From: Planococcus shixiaomingii | Lineage (GTDB): Bacteria; Bacillota; Bacilli; Bacillales_A; Planococcaceae | Direction: 5' to 3' | Assembly: GCF_030413615.1 (NCBI RefSeq) | Contig: NZ_CP129236.1 | Location: forward strand, 1,968,001 to 2,032,000 | Length of the DNA: 64,000 bases | In this document: positions 32,724 to 42,160 of the stretch, one piece after another | How positions within the stretch are numbered: position 1 is the stretch's first letter | Layout: every line of letters begins with the position of its first letter | Program-made: the position numbers and the translations under genes | Notes under the pieces: generated by a model | Seen by the model: the letters and a program-made list of their open reading frames with translations, nothing else | Told to the model about the DNA's origin: nothing | The model's database searches: none

Positions 32724-35310
32724 AAATCGGTATGCCTCACGCAGGGATTGTCTTGCTCATCGGACCGTCCAACAGCGGGAAATCCACCCTGCTTACGAAA
32801 CTAATCAACGACCAAATCATACTGGCATCGGAAGTGGTCTCTTCAGATCAATTCCGCGTGCTGGTCAGCGACAAGGAATTCATCGACTGGACCAACAAAC
32901 CGCAAGACGAAGCGGCCGGTTTAATGGACGAATACGGAGCCATTTCCACTGAAGCGTTCACGATGATGGACGCTCTTATTGAAACCCGTTGCCGCTTGAA
33001 CAAAATCTCGTTTGTGGATGCTACGCACTTGCACTCGGATGACCGAAAACGCTATGTCGCGCTGGCGGAGAAAAACAACGTGCCGATCATTTCTTTCGTA
33101 TTTGATATTCCAGAAGCAGAGTTGCTCCAGCGCGACGAATTGCGGGACTTGCCGCGCGGCAGACGGCGCATCAAGCAGCAATTCCAAGTGTTCTCGAAAG
33201 AAAAACGCTGGATTAAAAAGAAGGCTTCGCCTCTGTCTATACGATAAAAGATACGGAAGGGTTGGAATTCTTCCGCCGCACGAACCCGCTTGAGAAAGAC
33301 ATCGGCTCTGGGATAGACGTGATCGGTGATGTCCACGGCTGCTTTGAGGAATTGATTGAACTGCTCGTGAAAATGGATTACCGGGAGAATGAAGACGGCT
33401 TGTTCGTCCATCCGCAAGGGCGCAAGTTTGTGTCGGTCGGCGATGTCATGAGCCGAGGACCGGCTTCTTTGGAAACGATGCGTTTTTTCCAGCGCCATGT
33501 TGTGGCGGAGCTCGCTTATATGATCGACAGCAACCACGGCTGGAAAATCGCCCGGTGGCTGGATGGCCGCAACGTGGTTCTTAGCCACGGCGATGAAAAA
33601 GTGGAACAGGAATTCGTTGCCTTCGAGCAAGCGGAAGGAAGCGAAAAAGCGGCAGCGCTGAAAATCGCTTTAAAAGAGTTTTTACTCGAAGCGCCTTCTC
33701 ATTTGGTGTTCACAAAAAATGGCGTACCGGTCTTAGTTAGTGCGCATGCCGGCATCAAAGACGAATTCATCGGCAAAGAGTCGGCTGCCGTCCGTGATTT
33801 TTGCCGTTACGGCGATACGGGCGGATTCGATCAACACGGAAAACCGGTCCGGAAAGACTGGACCGTTTTCCATGCTACCCGTTCTTTAATCGTCTGGGGG
33901 CATGATCCAAAGCCCCGGCCTTTAGTGATCAACAACACCATCAACATTGACCAAGGCGTGGTTTTTGGCGGCGCGTTGACGGCTTACCGCTATCCGGAGC
34001 GGGACTTCGTATCCGTCGCCGCTAAAGAGAACTACGCCGGCACGACGGATAACCCGCTATACGAATGGGAGAGAAACCGGTTGAACCCGCCGAACATCGC
34101 CAAGTTCCTGCATGGCTATTCGGTCTTGACCGAAGAACTTGGGGAAGTCAAAGTCCAGCCCGAAATCGTCAAGCCGGCCATTGACGCCGTATCGCATTTT
34201 ACCGTGCCGATTGAACAATTGGTGTACATCCCGCCGACGATGAGCCCGACACCCAAACCATCCCGGTTGGCTGATTTTTTGGAACACCCACAAGAAGCGA
34301 TCGACTATTACCGCAGCAACGGCATCGAGACGCTGATCGCAGAGAAAAAGCACATGGGCAGCCGGGCCGTCTTATTGCTGTTTGAAAACAAAGAAGCGGC
34401 ACTTAAGCATACCGGCATGGAGACACTCGGCATCATCCACACCCGCACTGGGAAACGCTTTTTTGATGCGGAAACGGAGCAGCTTGTGGTCGAGCGGCTG
34501 AACCGTGAATTGGCGCAGAAAGATTATTTCCGCAAGTACGGCACCGATTTCGTCTTACTGGATGCCGAAGTCATGCCGTGGAACCTGAAAGCGAAAGAAC
34601 TGATCAACGGCCAGTATGCCCACGTGGCTGAAAACGCCATACTGGACCGGTCGTCGTTACTGACGAAGCTGTCAAACGCTTCTGCGGGCAATGAAGAACT
34701 GAAAAAATGGCTCGGAGAATATGAGCAGAAGCTGGAGAATGCCCACACCTTCCGCGACGTTTTCCAGAAATACTGCTGGGAAGTGGACGGGGTCGAGTCG
34801 ATTCAGATTGCGCCGTTTCACGTGCTCGCCCACAGCGAGGAAACGTTCTTTGACAAGCCGCATACATGGCACATGGCAATGAACCGTGAATTTGCAGAAG
34901 GGTCAGAGTTGTTTGTTGCGACCGAATTCAAAGTCATTAGAGATGAAGCGAGCGAACAAGAAGTGATTGACTGGTGGCGGCAGATGACCGAAGAAGGCCA
35001 TGAAGGCATTGTCATCAAGCCCGAGTCTTACGTCGCGAGAAATAGAGGCAAGCTGCTTCAGCCAGCGATCAAAGTCCGGGGCAGCAAGTACTTGAGCATC
35101 ATTTACGGCATGGACTACTTGGAACCGGAAAACCTCTGCTGCCTGAAAAACCGCAATACCGGCAAGAAACAGAAAATGGCCTTGAAGGAATTTGCCTTGG
35201 GGCTGGAAGGCATTTCGCGTTTCCAAAACGGGGAATCGATCGAACGGGTCCATGAATGCGTGTTAGCGACACTCGCACTGGAATCGGATCCGGTCGATCC
35301 GCGCTTATAA
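32720..35310 (+). CDS. pnkp: Pnkp, RNA end-healing and ligase enzyme, split by a -1 frameshift
   Basis: Pnkp has three modules. The 5'-kinase is in the first frame, with P-loop GPSNSGKST at residues 15-23. The 2',3'-phosphatase starts at GDVHGCFEEL and contains VGDVMSRGP and SNHGWKIARWL. The adenylyl-transferase (ligase) carries KKHMGSRAVLL with the catalytic lysine region. Frame one (32720-33247) stops at TAA 33245 after KKKASPLSIR. Shifting back one base at AAAAAG (33215-33220) joins it to EGFASVYTIKDTEGLEFF, then the phosphatase, giving about 863 residues, the normal length. The cause is either one A lost from the run, or programmed slippage. Without a shift, frame two would need to start at TTG 33262 with no spaced ribosome site. 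Confidence 0.88.
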
Positions 35311-35448
35311 CATGATATGGATGGAGAGAAAGAGCTTTTGTTCTTTCTCTTTTTTTAGGACTATCTTAAAAGCGGCAAAACTCATAGCGTAAAGAGTTAT
35401 CACGCAAAAAAACCGTTATTGAGATGCAGGTAGAAAAGGAGGGATAGA

Positions 35449-35652
35449 ATGAAAAAAATTTGCCATCAATGCCAAACTGACATGATCGGTAATTGCAAAG
35501 TGTCAATTGAAGGAGCTATGTACGGAATCAAAATAAGCCGAAAAGGCCAGGGGCTATTCCAAAAAGCAGCCGCTAAACCCCAAGCGGCGGTCTGCCCAAA
35601 TTGCGGTTATGTGGCTTTATACATAGAGGAACCGGAACAGTTTCTATTATGA
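35449..35652 (+). CDS. small zinc-ribbon protein
   Basis: 67 residues from ATG 35449 with AAGGAGGG. CHQC at 5-8 and CPNC at 49-52 form one zinc ribbon; between them lies a basic stretch (KISRKGQGLFQKAAAK). Probably binds nucleic acid or protein. ATG start and strong site suggest real expression. Family members in Bacillales are uncharacterised as far as I know. Confidence 0.75.
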   Translation: MKKICHQCQTDMIGNCKVSIEGAMYGIKISRKGQGLFQKAAAKPQAAVCPNCGYVALYIEEPEQFLL

Positions 35653-35844
35653 GGTGTCCTTGTTAACGAGACTGGAGTAGAACCCACTCAGCAACTGGGA
35701 CACCGCTTGCTCGGAACTTTTAGAAAAAGACACCGTTCCAACGTAAGCCAAATGGCCTGAAGTTCTATCCCGATAAGTCGATTATTATTAAATCAGCACA
35801 GTGGGTGTATCAATAATATGTGGGTAAGGTTCAAAACATGAAAT

Positions 35845-35890
35845 TTGACAGCTTTAAAGAGTAAGTGTAAAATTATCTTGAATTCGAGAT
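35845..35890 (+). promoter_or_regulatory. sigma-A promoter with MhqR-type operator
   Basis: TTGACA at 35845-35850, 17 bases, then TAAAAT at 35868-35873. The palindrome ATCTTGAATTCGAGAT (35875-35890) follows at the expected +1 region. As I recall, the B. subtilis MhqR operator is ATCTcgaAtTCgAGAT; the match is all but one base. MhqR is the MarR-type repressor that senses quinones. Confidence 0.75.
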
Positions 35891-35924
35891 GTTTTATTTT
35901 CTTACAAGAAGGAGATGGAGAAGC

Positions 35925-36908
35925 ATGAATCACATTAAAGGAATGCACCACGTCACCGCCATCACCAGCAGTGCCGAAAAGAATTATGAGTTTTTCACGT
36001 ACGTCTTAGGCATGCGCTTGGTCAAGAAAACCGTTAACCAGGACGATATCCAAACGTATCATTTGTTTTTTGCGGACGACAAAGGATCAGCCGGGACCGA
36101 TATGACGTTTTTCGATTTTCCGGGCATCCAAAAAGGGACGCATGGCACCAATGAAATCTTCAAAACCTCGTTCCGCGTGCCGACCGACGCAGCGCTTGAG
36201 TATTGGGTGAAACGCTTTGATAAATACGAAGTGAAACATACGGGGATTATAGAGCAGTTCGGCAAGCAGACGTTGTCGTTTGTTGACTTTGACGATCAGC
36301 AGTACATGCTGATATCGGATGAGCACAACAAAGGCATTCCTTCCGGGACGCCTTGGCAAAAAGGGCCGGTGCCGCTGGAGTTTGCCATTACCGGACTCGG
36401 GCCAATCCATATTCGCATCGCCCAATTTGACTATTTGAAAGAAGTATTGGAAAAAGTCATGTTGTTCCGGGAAATTGGCAATGAAGGTTCGTTGCATTTA
36501 TTTGAAGTAGGAGAAGGCGGCAACGGCGCGCAAGTCATTATCGAGCACAACACTACCTTGCCGCAAGGACGCCAAGGTTTCGGAACGGTTCACCATGCCG
36601 CTTTCCGCGTTGAAGACCGTGCCGTGTTGGACGAATGGACCCAGCGCTTGGAACGGTTCGGCTTCGGCACTTCCGGTTACGTCGACCGCTTCTTCTTTGA
36701 ATCGCTGTACGCACGCGTTGCACCTGGCCTCTTATTTGAATGGGCGACAGACGGCCCTGGATTCTTAGGCGATGAGCCGTATGAAACCGTCGGTGAGAAA
36801 TTGTCGCTGCCACCGTTCCTTGAAGAGAAACGCGCGCAAATCGAAAAGATGGTCCGCCCGATCGATACTGTCCGCAGTACGATTGAGTTTGAAAAAGAAT
36901 ATTTGTAA
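35925..36908 (+). CDS. MhqO-like ring-cleaving dioxygenase (VOC fold)
   Basis: 327 residues, two tandem VOC modules. GMHHVTAITSSAEKNYEFFTYVLGMRLVKKTVNQDD opens module one and TVHHAAFRVED opens module two; FEWATDGPGF carries a later metal ligand (Glu). These enzymes cleave hydroquinone-type rings with Fe(II). B. subtilis MhqO and MhqE, MhqA are close in length. The operator ahead of this gene implies induction by quinones and aldehydes. ATG 35925 follows AAGGAGA. It stands alone with its own terminator; no mhqN or mhqD homologue is near. Confidence 0.88.
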   Translation: MNHIKGMHHVTAITSSAEKNYEFFTYVLGMRLVKKTVNQDDIQTYHLFFADDKGSAGTDMTFFDFPGIQKGTHGTNEIFKTSFRVPTDAALEYWVKRFDKYEVKHTGIIEQFGKQTLSFVDFDDQQYMLISDEHNKGIPSGTPWQKGPVPLEFAITGLGPIHIRIAQFDYLKEVLEKVMLFREIGNEGSLHLFEVGEGGNGAQVIIEHNTTLPQGRQGFGTVHHAAFRVEDRAVLDEWTQRLERFGFGTSGYVDRFFFESLYARVAPGLLFEWATDGPGFLGDEPYETVGEKLSLPPFLEEKRAQIEKMVRPIDTVRSTIEFEKEYL

Positions 36909-36914
36909 GAATAA

Positions 36915-36950
36915 TAAAGACCGAGAGCCAAAAAGGCTTTCGGTCTTTTT
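36915..36950 (+). terminator. rho-independent terminator
   Basis: AAAGACCGAGAGCC-AAAA-AGGCTTTCGGTCTTTTTT. Confidence 0.88.
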
Positions 36951-37034
36951 TGTATAGATCAGTGACATCTTTTCTTAACACCAGGTTAATATTCACCCGG
37001 TATGCTTGAAAGGTCAGAGAGAGGAGATGGCCGG

Positions 37035-37490
37035 ATGAAGATAAAAGATAAACTTGGCGTGGTATCAATTGGTATTCATCACTTGCTTCAAATGATCTTG
37101 AATGTATCGCTCGTTTTTCTCGCGGTGATTCTGTCGTTTCAATTGCTGAAGGAATTGATTGTCTTCAGCCAGTTTATGGTGACCAATACCGACAGCAACG
37201 ACTATCAAAGCTTTTTCTCCCGCATTCTCGTATTCTTTTTGTATTTCGAATTTATCGCCATGATCGTTAAGTACTTTAAAGAAAACTACCATTTCCCGCT
37301 GCGCTATTTCATGTATATCGGCATAACGGCGATGGTTAGGCTAATCATCGTTGAACACGACAACCCGCTGCACACCTTGTATTACTCCTTGGTGATTTTG
37401 ATTCTGATTATCGGCTATTTCATCATGAACATCACCCCTAGGGAGCGGGTAGCCAGCAAATGGTTCTTTAAAAACCAAGCAACCAATTAA
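37035..37490 (+). CDS. psiE: PsiE, phosphate-starvation-inducible membrane protein
   Basis: 151 residues, four TM helices (about 18-40, 60-80, 90-108, 114-134). The YFMYIGITAMVRLIIVEHDNP segment is typical of PsiE. In E. coli it is induced by phosphate starvation; no biochemical function is known. ATG 37035 follows GAGGAG; the frame back to 37002 lacks a site. Followed by a terminator. Confidence 0.85.
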   Translation: MKIKDKLGVVSIGIHHLLQMILNVSLVFLAVILSFQLLKELIVFSQFMVTNTDSNDYQSFFSRILVFFLYFEFIAMIVKYFKENYHFPLRYFMYIGITAMVRLIIVEHDNPLHTLYYSLVILILIIGYFIMNITPRERVASKWFFKNQATN

Positions 37491-37498
37491 CAGTTGTG

Positions 37499-37528
37499 CA
37501 AGAGCAGAAAAATCTGTTCTTTTTTTTG
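37499..37528 (+). terminator. rho-independent terminator of psiE
   Basis: AGAGCAGA-AAAA-TCTGTTCT followed by T8. Confidence 0.75.
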
Positions 37529-37762
37529 TTTCCCGTACCTCCAAAACTAGGAAAAACAGGAGCATTTTTGGAGGAAATGGAGTATGATGGGCGTAAAAGG
37601 ACGCATACATACATAAACAGCTGAATCCATGTTTCTTGGCCTTTCGGTGTTCCACATTATAATCGCGAAAGGAGCGGTGCATCGTTGCTACCCGAGATAA
37701 TCCCTTGAATTTTTGCGAAACTGCTGACGCCAGTAGGATACGTAATAAAGGGAGTGAACAGC

Positions 37763-39190
37763 ATGACTATGTTACATGACGAGCAAAAACCAGAAAGAGG
37801 ATATGGACCGGCTTTTTTGCTGATTTTGGTTATGCTTGTAGGAGCAGGGTTGGTTTACTATTTCGTCTTGAGAGAAGATGATGTAACAAAAGCAGATTTA
37901 ACTCCAGATGCAACTGCAAACTATGATGTTGAAATTAATCTATATAATGGAGACTTGGATGTGTCAGCGGAAATCGAGGTGCTGAACGATTCGATAGACT
38001 CCTGGGAAGAGATAGGATTTGATTTTGTCTCCAGTGGGTTGCATGATCAAGGAATATCCATATTCTTAGGGACTTCATTGGAAACCCGATTAAACTCAGT
38101 GACAGACTCAGAAGGCGATCTTTTTTATAAATTGAGTAATAACCGTTTTTTAATTCAGCTTAAGGAACCGTTGGAACCAGGCGAAAAAAAGAAAATTTCT
38201 GTGGTATATACGTTAAGAATTCAAGATTATGATGGGCGGCACCTTGGATTCGAAGATGATTTATTTTTTTCCGACTGGTATCCGAAAATCGCTCAATATG
38301 ACAACGGTTGGGTAATACCTGAGTTAAAAGTATATGAAGAAACGGGTTACCCGACTTATAGTGATTTTTCCATTAGGTATAAATTAGATGACCCACGTCT
38401 TGTCATAAGTTCAGCAGTGGATGGCGAAATTAAAGAAAGCTCATCTGGAACGCTGGAAGCAAAACAAATAAAGGATTTTTCTATCAGCTTTTTGAAACCG
38501 GTCAATTGGACATCAACTCCAATTGACGTTAACGATACCGAAATGCGTTTCTTTTGGCCGGTTGATGGGAAGTTGGATCAAACGGCTGCATATGGAGCCA
38601 CGAATGCCTTTGATTTTTACGAAGAAAATATTGGAGATCATCCATCGCAAGAAATGGACCTGCTTGCAACTTCTGAAGTGGGATCACGCACAAATGTATT
38701 AGGAATGGGCGAGGCAGATTTGAATGGCGAAATTCCAGTTGAATCAATCGCAGCCTTTCTGGCTTATCAGTGGTTTGGACAAAATTTGCTAACGAATCCC
38801 TCTACCGATGCGTGGGTAAGCGTTAGCTTGTCAGATTATATCGCTTCCGCATACATGACAGAAAACTATGAAGACGAAGACCAAGCCTTTCAGTCAGCAT
38901 CTGAATACGTGAAAAGGGTGGAACCTGCTGAATATGCCAACACCCCTTCGGATGAGTGGGATGAATGGAGCTATGGAGTGACACTATACGGAAAGACCCC
39001 ATTATTGTTACGGGAATTCTTCAATGACAAAGGTGGTGAAGAAGCGGCTTTTCGCTTTTTATCTGCCTTCTTGAAAAAATATCAATTTCAGCATGTCAAC
39101 AGTCAAACCTTCGCGTCTTTTCTGGATGATTATTTTGAAGGCGATCAAAGCGAATGGCTGGAAACCTGGCTGAAGCTGGATGAGAAATAA
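37763..39190 (+). CDS. M1-peptidase-like membrane protein, catalytic motif lost
   Basis: 475 residues. One TM segment (about 13-34) then an extracytoplasmic part. The first 200 residues look like the N-terminal beta domain of M1 peptidases (VVYTLRI, HLGFEDDLFFSDWYPKIAQYDNGW). Where M1 enzymes have HExxHxWxG, this protein reads ESIAAFLAYQWFGQNLL near residue 325: the QWFG is kept, but both histidines and the glutamate are gone. Thus probably not a protease, perhaps a binding protein. ATG 37763 has AAAGGGAG. Confidence 0.7.
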   Translation: MTMLHDEQKPERGYGPAFLLILVMLVGAGLVYYFVLREDDVTKADLTPDATANYDVEINLYNGDLDVSAEIEVLNDSIDSWEEIGFDFVSSGLHDQGISIFLGTSLETRLNSVTDSEGDLFYKLSNNRFLIQLKEPLEPGEKKKISVVYTLRIQDYDGRHLGFEDDLFFSDWYPKIAQYDNGWVIPELKVYEETGYPTYSDFSIRYKLDDPRLVISSAVDGEIKESSSGTLEAKQIKDFSISFLKPVNWTSTPIDVNDTEMRFFWPVDGKLDQTAAYGATNAFDFYEENIGDHPSQEMDLLATSEVGSRTNVLGMGEADLNGEIPVESIAAFLAYQWFGQNLLTNPSTDAWVSVSLSDYIASAYMTENYEDEDQAFQSASEYVKRVEPAEYANTPSDEWDEWSYGVTLYGKTPLLLREFFNDKGGEEAAFRFLSAFLKKYQFQHVNSQTFASFLDDYFEGDQSEWLETWLKLDEK

Positions 39191-39219
39191 GCAGATGGGA
39201 ATATTGATAAACTGCAGCT

Positions 39220-39254
39220 AAAAAGAGGAACCTTTTATTGGTTCCTCTTTTTGT
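39220..39254. terminator. bidirectional terminator
   Basis: AAAAAGAGGAACC-TTTTATT-GGTTCCTCTTTTT between the M1-like gene and the convergent aldo/keto reductase gene. Confidence 0.85.
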
Positions 39255-39280
39255 ATTTCTGAAAATATGTTTCCTAAGTG

Positions 39281-40162
39281 TTAAATAACATCAAGCGGCG
39301 CTTTATGTCCGGGTCCCGGAAACGCCTCATCCAGTTTCGTTAATTCTTCCTGCGTCAATTCGATCGTGGCTGCCTGGGCATTTGCCATAACATGTTCGGC
39401 TTGTCCCGCTTTTGGAATGGCTTGCACATTGCCGGAGCGCAGCGTCCATGCAAGTGCGATTTGCAGGGGAGCGGCATTGTGGTTGGATGCAATCTCTCTC
39501 AGCGCCGCATTGGTCGTCAAAGCTCTCCGGTGCGTACCGCCTTGCGCCAGTGGGCTGTAAGCCATAATGGGAATGTTATTCTTTTCGTGCCAATCCATCA
39601 AATCGAACTCGATGCCGCGTGACCCAAGGTGGTACAGCACTTGGTTCGTCGCGCAATTTTGGCCATTTGGTACACCCCACAATTCTTCCATATCGTCCGT
39701 ATCAAAATTGGATACGCCCCAGCGCTTGATTTTGCCTTCCGCTTTAAGGCTTTCCATGCCTTCGACCATTTCTTCCAACGAAACGCGTCCTTGCCAGTGC
39801 AGCAAATACAAATCAAGCGAATCGGTACCCAGCCGCTTCAAACTGGCTTCGCACGATTTCTTGATTTGCTTGAGCCCGGCATTTTGCGGATACACTTTGG
39901 ATACCAAAAAGACCTCGTCGCGTCTTCCACGAATCGCTTCACCCACAAGGCGTTCCGATTTTCCGTCTCCGTACATTTCCGCCGTATCGATTACCGTCAT
40001 GCCCAGTTCAATTCCCAGTTGAAGCGCCTCTATTTCTTGTTCTTTATTCGCTTTAATGTCGCCTGTGGTCCATGTGCCTTGGCCGAGAGCGGGGAGGCGT
40101 GTGCCATCCGGCAGGGTAATGGTCCGTCGCTGCAGCGCTTGGTAAATTGCTTGCTTGTCCAA
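39281..40162 (-). CDS. aldo/keto reductase
   Basis: 293 residues. Catalytic tetrad elements: DTAEMYGDGKSE (Asp, Tyr), VSKVYP (Lys), LLHWQG (His). NADPH motif AIPKAGQAEHVMANAQA near residue 255. It reduces aldehydes or ketones; substrate unknown. TTG 40162 chosen since AAAGGATGGGA lies just upstream; the longer frame to 40246 looks non-coding. Confidence 0.9.
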   Translation of the reverse strand: MDKQAIYQALQRRTITLPDGTRLPALGQGTWTTGDIKANKEQEIEALQLGIELGMTVIDTAEMYGDGKSERLVGEAIRGRRDEVFLVSKVYPQNAGLKQIKKSCEASLKRLGTDSLDLYLLHWQGRVSLEEMVEGMESLKAEGKIKRWGVSNFDTDDMEELWGVPNGQNCATNQVLYHLGSRGIEFDLMDWHEKNNIPIMAYSPLAQGGTHRRALTTNAALREIASNHNAAPLQIALAWTLRSGNVQAIPKAGQAEHVMANAQAATIELTQEELTKLDEAFPGPGHKAPLDVI

Positions 40163-40305
40163 ATCATCCCATCCTTTCAGTCTATTTGATGTTTTATTCT
40201 TTTCCCTGCACGCGTTATTCAAAACTATAAAAAAGCAGGACATCACGAACAGGTTGCAGAACTATGTAAGGGCAAACTTACAGCATAGGTTAGGGGATTG
40301 AAAAT

Positions 40306-41196
40306 GTGACTAGTAAAGCGGCATTTGCTCTTTTGGTCGTCATTACGACCGGTTTAATGGGATCTTCTTTTGCAATCGGCAAAATCGGCTTAAGCTACGT
40401 ATCGCCGCTGCTTTTGGTCGGCATCCGGTTCACTCTGGCTGGGCTTCTGATGATTGCGATTGTTACGGCTTTGAGACGGCCACACCCAAAACAATTTAGC
40501 GATTGGCTGCAAATCTTTTGGATTGGAACCTTTCAGACCGCTGGCGTTATGGGTGCAATTTTCTTAAGCTTGCGGACCATCACAGCGGGAGAATCAGCTA
40601 TTTTAACGTTTATGAATCCGCTTCTGGTCGTCGTGTTCGGGACACTGGCGCTGGGCATTCGCTACCGGTTTATCCAATGGACGGGTGTTTTGTTGGGGTT
40701 TATCGGGGTTGTGATCACGATGGGAGGCGAACTGCAGCTAGAAATCGGTACGCTTTTCGGCTTTATTAGTGCGGTTTTTTGGGCCATTGCGACGCTTTTG
40801 ATTAAAAGTTGGGGAAACCGCTTTGATATATGGGTGTTAACGGCCTACCAGATGCTGTTTGGCGGTATTTTATTGTTACTGGGGAGTGCGTTCTTAGAGG
40901 ATATGAAGCTGGTTCTCAATCCAACGTCTGTGTCCATTATTATATGGCTTGCAGTTATGGCGTCGATCGTTCAATTTGCCATCTGGTTTTACTTGCTGCA
41001 AAACGGAAACCCGGGAAAAGTCAGTGCTTTTTTGTTTTTAGCGCCTTTTTTCGGCGTCATCAGCGGCTGGGGGCTTCTAGGGGAACAACTTGGCTTTACA
41101 CTGCTCATAGGTGGCATGTTGATCTTTCTCGGCATCTTTCTCGTGAACTGGCCAGAAAAACCAGCAAAAGAGCCGGCAATAGATCCACTTCATTAA
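40306..41196 (+). CDS. EamA-family (DMT) transporter
   Basis: 296 residues, ten TM helices, GTG 40306 with AGGGGA upstream. LMGSSFAIGKIGLSYVSPLLLVGIRF is a typical EamA opening; AGESAILTFMNPLLVVVFGTLALG and GNPGKVSAFLFLAPFFGVISGWGLLGE close repeats one and two. Probably exports a metabolite. It is divergent from the aldo/keto reductase gene. Confidence 0.88.
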   Translation: MTSKAAFALLVVITTGLMGSSFAIGKIGLSYVSPLLLVGIRFTLAGLLMIAIVTALRRPHPKQFSDWLQIFWIGTFQTAGVMGAIFLSLRTITAGESAILTFMNPLLVVVFGTLALGIRYRFIQWTGVLLGFIGVVITMGGELQLEIGTLFGFISAVFWAIATLLIKSWGNRFDIWVLTAYQMLFGGILLLLGSAFLEDMKLVLNPTSVSIIIWLAVMASIVQFAIWFYLLQNGNPGKVSAFLFLAPFFGVISGWGLLGEQLGFTLLIGGMLIFLGIFLVNWPEKPAKEPAIDPLH

Positions 41197-41311
41197 GATG
41201 GGAATATTCAGACTATTTAAAAGCCGATAAATTAAAGTGCTTAGTAGCATTAAATAAGGTTTTATACCGGAGCGGCACCAATGATAGGCAAATAGAATGG
41301 AGGAATGTTAA

Positions 41312-41701
41312 GTGGCAAAAGAATGTTGGATCAATTTACCGGTAAAAGATCTCCAAAAATCGAAAAGTTTTTTCAGTGCCTTGGGATTTACGTTAAATGA
41401 GCGATTTTCAGATAGTGAGGAAATGGCAGGTATCGTGGTTGGCGATCACAGTGTCATGGTGATGTTGTTTCCGGAAGAAACGTTCCAATCGTTTACTAAC
41501 AATAGCTTGACAGACACCAGTTCCAGCACAGAGGTGCTTTTGTCAATTTCTGCCGATACACGGGAAGAAGTTAATGAAATGATCAGCAAAGTGGAATCGG
41601 CTGGCGGGACAGTATTTGCGGGGCCTGGAGAACGAAATGGCATGTACGGAGCCGGATTTTGTGACGTGGATGGCCATAGATGGAACTTATTGATTATGTA
41701 G
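41312..41701 (+). CDS. VOC-family (glyoxalase/bleomycin-resistance fold) protein
   Basis: 129 residues, GTG 41312 with GGAGG upstream. One VOC module: CWINLPVKDLQKSKSFFSALGFTLNERFSD and a C-terminal YGAGFCDVDGHRWNLLIM. Similar to the small YyaH-like proteins; activity unknown. It lies after the EamA gene and may be in the same transcript. Confidence 0.85.
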   Translation: MAKECWINLPVKDLQKSKSFFSALGFTLNERFSDSEEMAGIVVGDHSVMVMLFPEETFQSFTNNSLTDTSSSTEVLLSISADTREEVNEMISKVESAGGTVFAGPGERNGMYGAGFCDVDGHRWNLLIM

Positions 41702-42160
41702 ACTAAAGGCTGTAAGCATGGAAAAAATTAATTCGGGATCACCAACAAACAGAAACTTGTTATGAGACGGACAGTATCCAAACAGAAACATTCAGAAGCG
41801 CAGCAAAGTTCTTAACTAGCTGGCTGCGCTTAAATTTCATTGGTTATGAGACGATTTATTTTTATGCGGACCAAAAATAAATTTCAGCGCACACTGAGAG
41901 ACAAAATTAAGTGACTAAGATTCAAAGTGTATTTAAAACGCGTAAAATAACGAACTGAACGCATAATCCGAAATAAGCTCAGAAATGCCAAAAAAGGCGT
42001 AAAAATCCGTTTCGTCTCACTGTTTAAAGTATACTTACTTAATGAAACACAACTTCCGATAATTTATATTATGTCAACTAAAATATTTTTTGAGCGAGAG
42101 TGGCTTAATTTCTAACGCCTCTCTCGTCTTCTCTACATCCAGAGCACTTATTATCACCAG
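41702..42160. other. intergenic region without a recognisable gene
   Basis: One hairpin, AAGCGCAGC (41796-41804) with GCTGCGCTT (41823-41831), could be a weak terminator. Two occurrences of GTTATGAGACG-like words are seen near 41760 and 41841. No coding frame or known RNA could be made out. Confidence 0.4.

Noticed and set aside
37600..37700. ATG frame of about 23 codons upstream of the M1-like gene
   Set aside because: No ribosome site and no conserved look.
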